From Nissolia schottii (lineage: Eukaryota > Streptophyta > Magnoliopsida > Fabales > Fabaceae): a DNA stretch of 64,000 nt. The stretch covers positions 62,001 to 126,000 of the forward strand of contig QANU01005108.1 in assembly GCA_003254905.1 (NCBI GenBank). Reading direction: 5' to 3'. The translations under genes were made by a program, and so were the position numbers. This document shows positions 11,645 to 21,099 of the stretch, piece by piece. The notes beneath the pieces are model-generated. The model saw nothing but the letters and a program-made list of their open reading frames with translations. It ran no database searches and was not told where the DNA came from. Numbering within the stretch: position 1 is the stretch's first letter; each line of letters begins with the position of its first letter.

Positions 11645-12297
11645 CGGATAAGATAACTATTATGTTATTTATTATATTTAGTAAAAATATTATTTAATTT
11701 TGTATTTATTTAATTCAATAATTATATAATTATATATTTATTTCATATATAATTTATAGAATTAAATAATTGGTTGAAGTAAATAATAATTTAATTATTT
11801 TTTAAAATTAATTATCTTTACGCCAGGCATTACCCATATTAATATATTGACGGTAATAGTTTCAAGATATTAATATAATATTCATAATTACCGTCAATTT
11901 TTTTGACGTCAATTACCGTCAGTTACATCTGACGGTAAATTAAATAAAATATTAACAAATTACTGTTGGTAGCCGACGATAAATTGTCATAAATTGATGT
12001 ATAAATATCATTAAATTTCCATCAGAATTAACCGATGGTAAATAGAGTAAAATATGAATATTATTACCGTCTGTTTTAGTCAACTGTAACCGGATCAGCA
12101 CGAACCGTTCTTGGACTGCCATTTGCATCGATTTACATCGATGGTAATTACCGTCAGCTATGTCAATCTGACGGTAATAAGTTACCATCGAGGTTTACAC
12201 AGTCAGTCTCTTTTCTAACGGTAAATCTAACAGAAAGTCAAAATTCTGACGCTAATCGAAAAAAAATCTGATGGTAACTAGTGTTTTTCTTGTAATG
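11645..12297 (+). mobile_element. CACTA-type element remnant with ACGGTAATTACCGTCAG subterminal repeats (unit 1)
   Basis: The right end reads GTGTTTTTCTTGTAATG, the reverse complement of CATTACAAGAAAAACAC, which is the CACTACAAGAAA-type terminus of En/Spm elements. Inward, many direct and inverted copies of GACGGTAA / TTACCGTC occur, as expected for subterminal transposase-binding repeats. No left terminus and no transposase are present, so this is one end or a deleted copy. Confidence 0.6.
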
Positions 12298-12379
12298 CTT
12301 TCTCACCAAATAAGAGCTAATAAAATAAAATTAATGAATTTCTAATTGAGAAATTTTCACATGAGCCAAAAATATCAAC

Positions 12380-12535
12380 ACGTTTAAAAATTCAAGGTCA
12401 TTTGAGTTTATGATACACTTGTCTGCAAATATTATATTAAAAGTAATTTTTTTTATTGCATTAGATCATATAACACATTAATACATCACATTAAATCATA
12501 AAAAAAATGACAAAATTTGATGATTTTATTGTTAT
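12380..12535. repeat. Fragment of the 3850-4287 MITE family (unit 1)
   Basis: It matches about 4065-4210: TTTAAAAATTCAA, GGTCATTTGA, TTATGATACACTT, TATTATATTAAAA and TGACAAAATT in the same order. Only one half of the foldback is present. Confidence 0.6.
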
Positions 12536-12920
12536 TTTTTATTAATGTAATCAAAATAACGTTAGTAGTAGACACTTTATTAATATTAAACATATAAAAC
12601 CTAGTATTAGTGTTTAGTAAACATTTTGTTTATAATAACATTAAAAATATTATTAAAATATGATAACATTACCAAAAAATGAGCAATATTTTCACTAAAT
12701 AACAACTTAATAATTTTTAGCAATATTATTAAAATACGATTATAATCTACATGCCGATAAATGATTTAAAATATTGTCAGCACATATCCATAAATAATGC
12801 TTATTTAATGATTTTATTTATTGAAAAGTATGCACGTAATTTAAAGAGCTTTTCTATATCCCCACCCTTTATTTAGTAGTATAACAGAAAAAAGAATAAA
12901 AGTAAAGTGGAATATATACT

Positions 12921-13091
12921 TTTTTTTTTAGGTTGCCTACCCGGTATCTAAGGCTTAGCCGACCCGGGTCGCGCACCTGACTATGACGGGTGAGTCTCCC
13001 AGCAGGGATAACTGCGTTCACAAGGTCTCGAACTCGAGACCTTGCTTAAGGTATACCAAGCCGCTTACCACTTGGATCAACCCCCGTTGGT
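12921..13091 (-). mobile_element. tRNA-derived SINE with 16-bp target duplication
   Basis: The 171-bp insert is flanked by identical copies of AAGTGGAATATATACT (12905-12920 and 13092-13107), and unit 2 has the uninterrupted site. Read on the minus strand it starts CCAACGGGGG, has a box A (GTGGTAAGCGGCTTGG) and box B (CGAGTTCGAGACC), and ends in a run of A. It sits about 190 bp upstream of the LTP gene 1 start codon, in the promoter region. It was inserted after the tandem duplication, or lost cleanly from unit 2, which is much less likely. Confidence 0.9.
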
Positions 13092-13212
13092 AAGTGGAAT
13101 ATATACTTAGTAACACGTATTGCCAACTCTTTAGCGGAGCTATAATGACTCAACACGAAAAAAAGCCTAAAAAGATGAAGGAAAAAAAATCGATTCCAAT
13201 AGAGAACTTGGC

Positions 13213-13220
13213 TATAAATT
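13213..13220 (+). promoter_or_regulatory. TATA box of LTP gene 1
   Basis: TATAAATT lies 61 bp before the chosen ATG, within GGCTATAAATTAAACCTCCC, which is also conserved at 17049-17056 in unit 2. Confidence 0.7.
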
Positions 13221-13280
13221 AAACCTCCCGTACAACTTCAGAGTCATCACAAAAATAATCAAAAAACAATTAGAGTTAAG

Positions 13281-14100
13281 ATGATGCAAGAAAAGAAAGT
13301 GATGGGTGTTTCTTCTGTGCTTGTGATGGCTTTTGCGGCCTTGTTAGTAGCAAGTGCAAGGCAGATCATTATTAACGAAATAACATGCAACGAGGTTTTG
13401 GCGTTAGTGGATCCCTGTACGCCTTTCCTGACGGGTTCTAAGCCTGGAGATGTACCATCTAAGGAATGTTGTGATGGAGTGAAAACAATGGTTGCAAAGG
13501 CTAACACTACTCAAAATCGCAGGGATGTTTGTGAATGTCTCAAGAAGGATGCAATGGCTAAACACTTTGATCCGATTAGAGCTGGCCAAGTACCTATACT
13601 ATGCAAGATTAACATTCCGTTTCCACCTCCTACTGGCCCAGTGAATTGTAGCGCGTAAGTCCTTTTTACTCTATTTCTATTTCTATATGGGATAAAGTCC
13701 TCTTTTAGTCGTGAAGTTGGTTATACTTAATTAATCATTTCTATCTTCTATTTTTAAAATCGTTGAAATTTATTATCTATTTAGTAAAATGAATTAATTT
13801 GGTCTTTTTTTTTCTTATTTAACCACAATTTTTAATTGTGTGTAATGTCATTGTTCAAATATAATTAAATGAAAAAAATATTAAACTAAATCATTTTAAT
13901 AAATAAAGGATTAAATTAAATAATTTTAAAAATAGAGGATGAAAGTAATTAATTGAGTATAACTATATGATTAAAAAAAAAGAGTTTTACCCATCTATAT
14001 ATGCATTTATATCATTTTAGATATGTGCTTAAATTTTGTATGGTTTATATGCAGGATTAAACCCGCGATGCTTGTAAGGGATGGCGCCGCATATGAATAA
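13281..14100 (+). CDS. Type-I non-specific lipid-transfer protein, gene 1
   Basis: A small secreted lipid-binding protein of the apoplast or cell wall. The N-terminus has a hydrophobic signal peptide (VMGVSSVLVMAFAALLVASA) with likely cleavage after ASA. The mature part has the eight-cysteine pattern C-X9-C-X16-CC-X19-CXC-X21-C-X14-C, which fits type I. Exon 1 is 13281-13654. A donor (GC|GTAAGT) and acceptor (TATGCAG|G) give exon 2 at 14055-14100, adding IKPAMLVRDGAAYE and a stop; nsLTP genes typically have one intron near the C-terminus. If unspliced, translation would stop right after NCSA at 13656. There are tandem ATGs at 13281 and 13284; either could start. A family role in wax or cutin transport or defence is known, but the ligand here is unknown. 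Confidence 0.9.
13698..13984. mobile_element. Foldback MITE in the intron of LTP gene 1
   Basis: Arms of about 65 bp pair, for example GTATAACTATATGA at 13956-13969 with rc of TCGTGAAGTTGGTTATAC near 13708-13725, and TTTTAAAAATAGAGGAT with rc of ATCTTCTATTTTTAAAA. The unit 2 intron keeps only a short right-hand remnant (GATTAAATTAAATG, then AAAAATAGAGGATGAGAG), so it lost the remainder by deletion. This explains intron sizes of 400 and 147 bp. Confidence 0.65.
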
Positions 14101-14107
14101 ATTCTCG

Positions 14108-14134
<27 letters not shown>
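14108..14134. repeat. TA dinucleotide microsatellite
   Basis: About 13 TA units just after the LTP gene 1 stop codon. Unit 2 has only GTGTGTATACATATATG at the same place. Confidence 0.85.
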
Positions 14135-14140
<6 letters not shown>

Positions 14141-14559
14141 AATAAATGTATATGCAATGCAAACTTTTCGATTTATGGAACTAATTCATGTTATCCTATC
14201 TCTACAAATTAATATATGGAGCAAGTTAAGACTCTATTTCTCTTCATCACGATCATGTATTTATTTTATGTATGCAGATCTAATGGCTATAAATACCTAG
14301 GTACTACTACGACGACGTGACCATATCACAAGGAGAAAGCATATTTAATTCGTATTCCAAGAATATTATTATCCATTCATTTATTAGTTTTTATATATTT
14401 TTAAATGTTAAAAATTAAAATATTTGGTTATATATTCTATTTAATTATTTATTATATTTAATTAAAACATTGATTGAATTAAATATACATTTATTTAATT
14501 AAAATTTAAATTAAACATTTTTTTATTTTATATGGAATGTCATATTTTTGTATTAGATA

Positions 14560-15197
14560 ACTATTACATTATTTATTATATTGAGTAAAAATATTATTTA
14601 ATTTTGTATTTATATAACTATACATTTATTTCATATATAATTTATAGAATTAAATAATTGATTAAATTAAATAATTGATTAAAGTAAATAATAATTTAAT
14701 TATTTTTTAAAATTAATTATCTTTACCATCAGACATTACCCATAGTAATATAGCGACGATAATAGTTTCAAGATATTAATATAATATTCATAATTATCGT
14801 CAATTTTTTTACAGCAATTACCATCAGTTACATCCAACAGTAAATTCAATAAAATATTAACAAATTACTGTTGGTAGCTGACGATAAATCGTCATAAATT
14901 TATGTATAAATATCATTAAATTTCCATCAGAAATAACTAATGGTAAATAGAGTAAAATATTAATATTATTATCGTCGGCTTTAGTCAACGGTAACCGGTT
15001 CAGCACAAACTATTCCTACCGCCATTTGCATCGGTTTATATTTACGGTAATTACCGTCAGCTATGTCAATCTAACGGTAATAAGTTACCATCAAGGTTTA
15101 CACCTTCGATCTCCTTTCTGACGGTAAATGTAACAAAAAGTCAAAATCCTGACGGTAATAAAAAAATCTGATGGTAACTAGTGTTTTTCTTGTAATG
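14560..15197 (+). mobile_element. CACTA-type element remnant (unit 2)
   Basis: Duplicate of 11645-12297 with the same terminus (GTGTTTTTCTTGTAATG) and the same GACGGTAA/TTACCGTC repeats, several of them mutated. Confidence 0.6.
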
Positions 15198-15284
15198 CTT
15201 GCTCACCAAGTAAAAGCTAATAAAATAAAATTAATGAATTACTAATTGAGAAATTTTCACATCAGCCAAAAATATCAACACGTT

Positions 15285-15440
15285 TAGAAATTAAAGGTCA
15301 TTTGAGTTTATGATACACTTGTCTGCAAATATTATATTAAAAGTAATTTTTTATCACATTAGATCATATAACACATTAATACATCACATTAAATCATAAA
15401 AAAAAGGACAAAATTCGATGAGTTTATTGTTATTTTTTAT
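15285..15440. repeat. Fragment of the 3850-4287 MITE family (unit 2)
   Basis: Duplicate of 12380-12535. It retains AAAATTCGATGAGTTTA, closer to the full element at 4190-4210 than the unit 1 copy is. Confidence 0.6.
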
Positions 15441-15703
15441 TAATGTAATCAAAATAACGTTAGTAGTAGACACTTTATTAATATTAAACATATAAAACCT
15501 AGTATTAGTGCTTAGTAAACATTTTGTTTATAATAACATTAAAAAATATTATTAAAATATGAGAACATTACCAAAAAATTAGCAATATTTTCACTAAATA
15601 AAAACTTAATAATTTTTTATCAATATTATTAAAATACGATTATAATCTACATGCCGATAAATGATTTAAAGTATTGTCATCACTTATCCACAAATAATGC
15701 TTA

Positions 15704-16801
15704 GGGTTAATTATGTTTTTTGTCCCTGTAAAATTTGAAATTTTGGTTTTAGTCCCTGTATGAAAGTTTTAGTCCCGGTGAAAATTGAAAGTTTGTTTTT
15801 AGTCCCTAGAGCTGGATGGGAGTTGACTCCACTGACCTGGCCGCTAATGGCGTTGACGCGGCGCTGACACGGCGTGCCACATGGGATGCCACGTGGCATA
15901 ACCCAAAATATTAAAATTTGACCCATACCCACACNCAACAATCAACAGCCTTACACCACTAGAGACCTAACAACACAACAATAATAACACCAACAAGAAA
16001 AACAAAAATTGCATATCTGCAGTGAGATAAATAGAGAGAGAGCAAAATAGTAGAGAGCATGAGAGGCAAAATCGCAGTGAGAGAGAGCGGGGAAAATATG
16101 GACCCAAGCAAAAAAATTGAAATCGCGATGGTGGTAAGGTGCCAACCCTCTTCTCCCTTACCCTCCACCAACTCTTTCTCTGTCTCCCACACACAAATCC
16201 ACCACCAACCACCACCATTATCGCCTCTCCCTTTGTCTTCTCTTCCCCAACCCTCTTCTTTCTCAACCTTAGATCCGAAATCAACACCAACATACTGATC
16301 CAAAAAAGAAGCAGAAGAAGACAAGACAGAGAGTCATGAATCTCTGAGATCTAGCGTGGGTGGGGCTCGAGAGAGAGATGAGAGGCTTGAGAGATGTAGA
16401 TGGGGTGGGGTTGGCATGGGATGGGGTGGGGTACGGGAGAACGACGGCGCGGAGAGGAGCCGCGGGGAGAGACGGCGGCGGAGGGGCTGGGGTTCAGAGA
16501 GGGATGAGAGGATAACAGATGCGGTTGGGATGCTGTTTGTATTTTTTTTAACTTTAATTAAAAATGGGTCGGGTCAGGTGGGCAATCTGGGTCAAGTTTT
16601 ATTATTTTGGGGGGTTATGCCACGTGGCATCCCACGTGGCATGCCGCTTCAACGCCATTAGCGGCCACGTCAGCGGAGTCAACTCTCATCCAGCTCCAGG
16701 GACTAAAAACAAACTTTCAATTTTCGCAGGGACTAAAACTTTCATACAGGGACTAAAACTAAATTTTCAAATTTTACAGGGACTAAAAACATAATTAACC
16801 C
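15704..16801. mobile_element. Mutator-like element with about 240-bp inverted repeats and GC-rich interior
   Basis: It begins GGGTTAATTATG and ends CATAATTAACCC, and the inverted repeats extend about 240 bp with tandem AGTCCCTG words. A perfect 9-bp target duplication TAATGCTTA flanks it (15695-15703 and 16802-16810), and unit 1 has that word once (12795-12803). Nine bases is the hallmark of MULEs. No transposase is present. The 600-bp interior (about 15950-16560) has open frames on both strands and strongly biased composition, which could be captured host sequence (Pack-MULE) or filler; I recognise no protein in it. Confidence 0.88.
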
Positions 16802-17048
16802 TAATGCTTATTTAGTGATTCATCACATATTTACAATATCCCCCTAATTATTCATTGAAAAGCATGCACATAATTTAAAGAGCTTTTCTACATCCCCACC
16901 CTTTATATTTAGTACTATAACAGAAAAAAGAATAAAAGTAAAGTGGAATATATACTTAGTAACACGTATTGCCTACTCTTTAGCGGAGCTATAATTATTC
17001 AACACGAAAAAAAGCCTAAAAAAATTTGATTCCAATAGAGAACTTGGC

Positions 17049-17056
17049 TATAAATT
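17049..17056 (+). promoter_or_regulatory. TATA box of LTP gene 2
   Basis: TATAAATT lies 61 bp before the ATG at 17117, the same sequence and spacing as in gene 1. Confidence 0.7.
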
Positions 17057-17116
17057 AAACCTCCCGTACAACTTCAGACTCATCACAAAAATTATCAAAA
17101 AATAATTAGAGTTAAG

Positions 17117-17689
17117 ATGATGCAAGAAAAGAAAGTGATGGGTGTTTCTTCTGTGCTTGTGATGGCTTTTGCGGCCTTGTTAGTAGCAAGTGCAAGGCAG
17201 ATCATTATTAACGAAATAACATGCAACGAGGTTTTGGCGTTAGTGGATCCCTGTACGCCTTTCCTGACGGGTTCTAAGCCTGGAGATGTACCATCTAAGG
17301 AATGTTGTGATGGAGTGAAAACAATGGTTGCAAAGGCTAACACTACTCAAAATCGCAGGGATGTTTGTGAATGTCTCAAGAAGGATGCAATCGCTAAACA
17401 CATTGATTCGGTTAGAGCTGGCCAAATACCTATAGTATGCAAGATTACCATTCCTTTTCCACCTCCTACTTCCCCTGTGGTGAATTGTAGCGCGTAAGTC
17501 TTTTTACTCTATTTCTATATGGGATAAAGGATTAAATTAAATGTTTTTAAAAATAGAGGATGAGAGAGAGTTTTACCCATCTATATATGCATTTATATCA
17601 TTTTAGATACGTGCTTAAATTTTGTATGGTTTATATGCAGGATTAAACCCGCGATGCTTGTAAAAGTTTGGGATGGCGCATATGAATAA
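17117..17689 (+). CDS. Type-I non-specific lipid-transfer protein, gene 2
   Basis: Paralogue of the gene at 13281-14100. Exon 1 is 17117-17493 and exon 2 is 17641-17689, joined by GC|GTAAGT and TATGCAG|G; the second exon encodes IKPAMLVKVWDGAYE. Signal peptide and all eight cysteines are as in gene 1. The first 92 residues are identical to gene 1, even at the DNA level. The last third of exon 1 then differs at about nine positions (for example IAKHIDSVRAGQIPIV against MAKHFDPIRAGQVPIL) plus one inserted Val before NCSA. The changed segment covers helix 4 and the C-terminal loop, which in the family line the lipid tunnel, so ligand preference might differ. Confidence 0.9.
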
Positions 17690-18006
17690 ATTCTCGTGTG
17701 TATACATATATGAAATAAATAAATGTATATGCAATGCAAACTTTTCGATATATGGAACTAATTCATGTTATCCTATCTCTACAAATTAATATGTGGAGCA
17801 CGTTAAGACTTTATTATTTCTCTTCATCACGATCATATATTTATTTTACGTATGCATATCTAATGGCTATAAATACCTAGGTACTACTACGACGATGTGA
17901 CCATATCATAAGGAGAAAGCATATTTAATGCATGTTTTAATAATATTATCATTCATTCATTTATTAGTTTTTATATTTTTTAAATGTTAAAAATTAAAAT
18001 AAATGG

Positions 18007-19274
18007 TTGATAATGCTTTTAAAATATTTATTAAATGTGCTCCATATAAATATATAAAAAATTTCTCACACAATAAGCATTGTCCATTAATTTCGTTTGA
18101 ATATAATCCAAGTTGCAATTAAAAGAAGCAATAATCAAATATGAATTCAACAGAGAGATACATTCTCATTATAATTTTTTTTCCCTCAGAGTTACCGTTT
18201 GTTGGATCTGATCGCATATTCCATGCATTAATTTTTTTTAATAAATATTTCATGCATTAATATTCCCGTGACCATTCTCAAATTTTTTTAATCATAAAGA
18301 CTACCATTGAAAACTAAAGAAAGGAAAAGTAACAAACGTCTACGATATCAATCATCGTTGATATTTTTATGAAAAAAAGCTCTTTGTATATCATGTTTTT
18401 GCCATTATATTAAATACACATCTTATTTCTTCTCTCATCCATTTTTTTTAACTCTCACACTTCAATCCTTCTTCTCCTGTTCTTTTTTTTTCTCTCTCTT
18501 CTCCCACAACCGTTTCTTTTTCATTTGATCAATTTTTCTAATTCATTTTTCTTCATTTATCACATACACTATTTTGATATAATTTTTTCTTCTTCATGAC
18601 AAGAAATTATGGATCTCAGAGTTTTCATTTTCATATTCGTTTGTGTAATTTTTCAATTTTTATGGTTGTTAAAAAGTTTGTGCGTTATTATTTAAATATT
18701 TGTGCATATGAACATCAAAGTTTTCTTCTTTGTATTCATTTTTGTTTTTGTCAATTTTTTTTGTTTCTAATTGTTCAAAAATTTGTCAATGCGTGTACAA
18801 AATTTTGTGCACATGAGTACAAAATTTTTCTTATTATTCATTTTTGTTTCATTTTCATCTTATTATTTGTTTTTACTTGTTAAAAAGTTTATGTACGTGA
18901 ATTCAAAAGTTTGTGCATCTACATTAAAATGTTTGTGTATGGTAGCAAGTGATTCCGCGCGGTTAGAATGTGACTGGGGAGCAAGAGAGAGAGAACGATA
19001 GTTACTTTTCACTATTTATCTTATTTGATTTCGTGTGTGAAAAATGGGTATGCGTGCGTGTGCAAAAGTTTGTACATTCAGCGTCACTATATAAACCATA
19101 CAAACGTAAAACTATACGGTGACAACAAAACTGGTACACCTATCATTTCTGTATTTTTATATTCCATTTTCATAACCATAGTCATTCATGTGTAATCGAG
19201 AGGGATTCATGTTAGCTATGGACTCGAGCAGAGCGTACAAGCTAGTTTCATAGCTCATCAAATTTTCGTGATTT
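18007..19274. other. Gene-free stretch with pyrimidine tracts and scattered GTTTGTGCA words
   Basis: No supported gene. A T- and C-rich tract lies near 18420-18600, and AGTTTGTGCA-like words recur between 18670 and 19080. Open frames at 18596-19001 are low-complexity. It may be a decayed repeat, but no ends are visible. Confidence 0.45.
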
Positions 19275-19495
19275 TCGGCTAAATACTGATTTTCTGCCTC
19301 CTCTTTAACTTTCACTTTGCCTTGATTCGTCACAAAGTCATTCTTACAGGCATTTCACGAAATTGTGCTGTTTCTAAATTTAATTAATATATAAATGTAA
19401 AAGATTCAAGTTCCTAATTCTTATCGTCGTTTATTTAACAAAATATTGTTTCTCTTTGGTGCTTTCAAGAAAAATTCTCTCTTAGAATTTTGTAC
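19275..19495. repeat. Dispersed repeat, copy 2
   Basis: Second copy of the repeat at 4590-4845, in the same orientation and order of landmarks. Confidence 0.6.
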
Positions 19496-19652
19496 CAAAG
19501 AGTGAGTTCTCTGGTGGGTGTTGAACTCCAACCTTTCTTGATGGATCTCTGAGGTGGCGGTGGGAGTAAGAGGTTAGAGTGAGAGAGATGCACTGAAATA
19601 AAAGGGTTCTAGTTCGTATCTGGTGAAAGGTTCTTTTTTACTGAATGGTTAT

Positions 19653-21094
19653 TGTGATGACCCATAGTAATTAGATAAAAAAAGGGGAAAGTCGGCGTGC
19701 TGCAACGGCGCGAGAGTCAAGTCCCACATCGGACGCATCATTAGAAGGAGATCTCCTCCTCCCCTTATATATAGAAGGTGCCCGCTAGTGTTTAAATTTG
19801 CTAATTCACTCAAGAGCTTGAAAGGTTCCGCTTTTGTGAGACTTTTTGCTCCAGTTATTTTTTTTATATTTCTTTTCTCCCTCTCATTTTCCGTTCGTGG
19901 AGAAGCAGTGCCTCCACGTAAGGGTGTGGGGAGCTCCCAGCTTAGTGCTCCTTAGCGGTTAATCATTTTCAGGTGAGTGACTTTCTTCACGGTTTATTTT
20001 AGACCATATATTTATTTTAAAAAGTTATTTATTTATTTATTTTTAGAGTTATTTTATTTATGCATGTTTATAAAATCTTAGGAGGTGGAACTTAATGTTT
20101 TATTTTAAGTAATTATGTGATTAGTTATTATTTAGAAATTTCTTTATTTAAGAAAATAATGATTTATCTTAGAAACCTTCTTTATTTATAAAAGTAGCTA
20201 TTCATGAAATATTTATGAAGTTATTTTATAAAGTTATGAAACTATTCTAGAACTACATGAGACTGCATGTTTTATTGCATTAAATATGTCATAATGAGTA
20301 TGTATGATTATTTATGAAATTAAATCATGTTATACTATCAGTATCAGTTAAAGGATTATGTTATGATGATCGTGTTATGTTATGTATTTAAATTGTTTTC
20401 ATGGGAGTTATATCTAGGATAGAACTTTAGTCAGCGACAACCTACATCGACTCTAGTAAACCATGTACGATTATAAAGTAGAATAAAAATCATGTAGATT
20501 TAGGGCAATATTGTAAAGCCCAGACATGGTAGCCCGTGAACTCCCTCTTGCTTATGTTCTTAAATGCTTTTATGATGATGATGATGATTATTATTATTAT
20601 TATATAAATGTTTTCATGATTGTTATATATTACGTACTGCATCTGCATGCCACGGTTACGAACTGTCCCATGTTACCGTGGGATCTGTCAGTCACTGAGA
20701 GCGATGACTCACACATCATCAACCTTTTTTAGATATCATTGACAAAGATACGCTGCTCATTCAGTGGATCTCAGCAATTTGGACTCTTGGTAAGCTTCAC
20801 ATTGTCGTGAAGTGTTTTTTTAATTTACTTTCAACATTAGGATAATTTATATTCATGTCAGTCTATAGAGTACTCCAGTGGACTACAAGCAACGTATATC
20901 GTATTTTGGATTATTTAATTTCATATCGTGTAAAGGATTTTACTTTATTATATGATAATGTTTAGGTTTATTTAAAAAGGTTTCCTCTTTATTTATTTAT
21001 AAAAGCTGTGCATTTTTCATGATTAGCACGTTAGGAGGCTTTTGTAGGGGAATTAGTCCCTTGTGTGACAGTGAAAATTTTTGGGGTCGTCACA
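19653..21094 (+). mobile_element. Solo LTR, 1.44 kb
   Basis: It starts TGTGATGACCC and ends GGGGTCGTCACA, near-perfect inverted ends of TG...CA type. The flanks are GTTAT (19648-19652) and GTTAA (21095-21099), a 5-bp target duplication with one mismatch. A TATA-like CCTTATATATAGAAGG lies near 19760, followed by a pyrimidine-rich leader. No internal region or second LTR follows, so recombination between LTRs probably left it. It lies immediately beyond the pol end of the gypsy remnant to its right. Confidence 0.78.
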
Positions 21095-21099
21095 GTTAA

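Larger units (their letters stand above)
11645..14430 (+). repeat. Tandem duplication, unit 1 (contains LTP gene 1)
   Basis: The block aligns head-to-tail with 14554-18006. Shared in order are a CACTA-type terminus, a MITE fragment, the LTP promoter, both LTP exons, and the 3' flank up to TTAAAAATTAAAAT. Unit 1 alone carries a SINE (12921-13091) and the larger version of an intron foldback element. It keeps the empty site (12795-12803) for the Mutator-like element found only in unit 2. Confidence 0.9.
14554..18006 (+). repeat. Tandem duplication, unit 2 (contains LTP gene 2)
   Basis: Second copy of the 11645-14430 block. It lacks the SINE and most of the intron MITE and carries a 1.1-kb Mutator-like insertion at 15704-16801. 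About 120 bp of AT-rich DNA (14431-14553) separates the units. Confidence 0.9.

Noticed and set aside
13259..13589. Minus-strand open frames over LTP gene 1 (and the equivalents at 17095-17425)
   Set aside because: Shadows of the LTP exon 1; duplicated simply because the gene is duplicated.
15951..16661. Open frames inside the Mutator-like element, one with a hydrophobic C-terminus
   Set aside because: Not recognised, on both strands of biased DNA; kept only as possible captured sequence, not as a gene.
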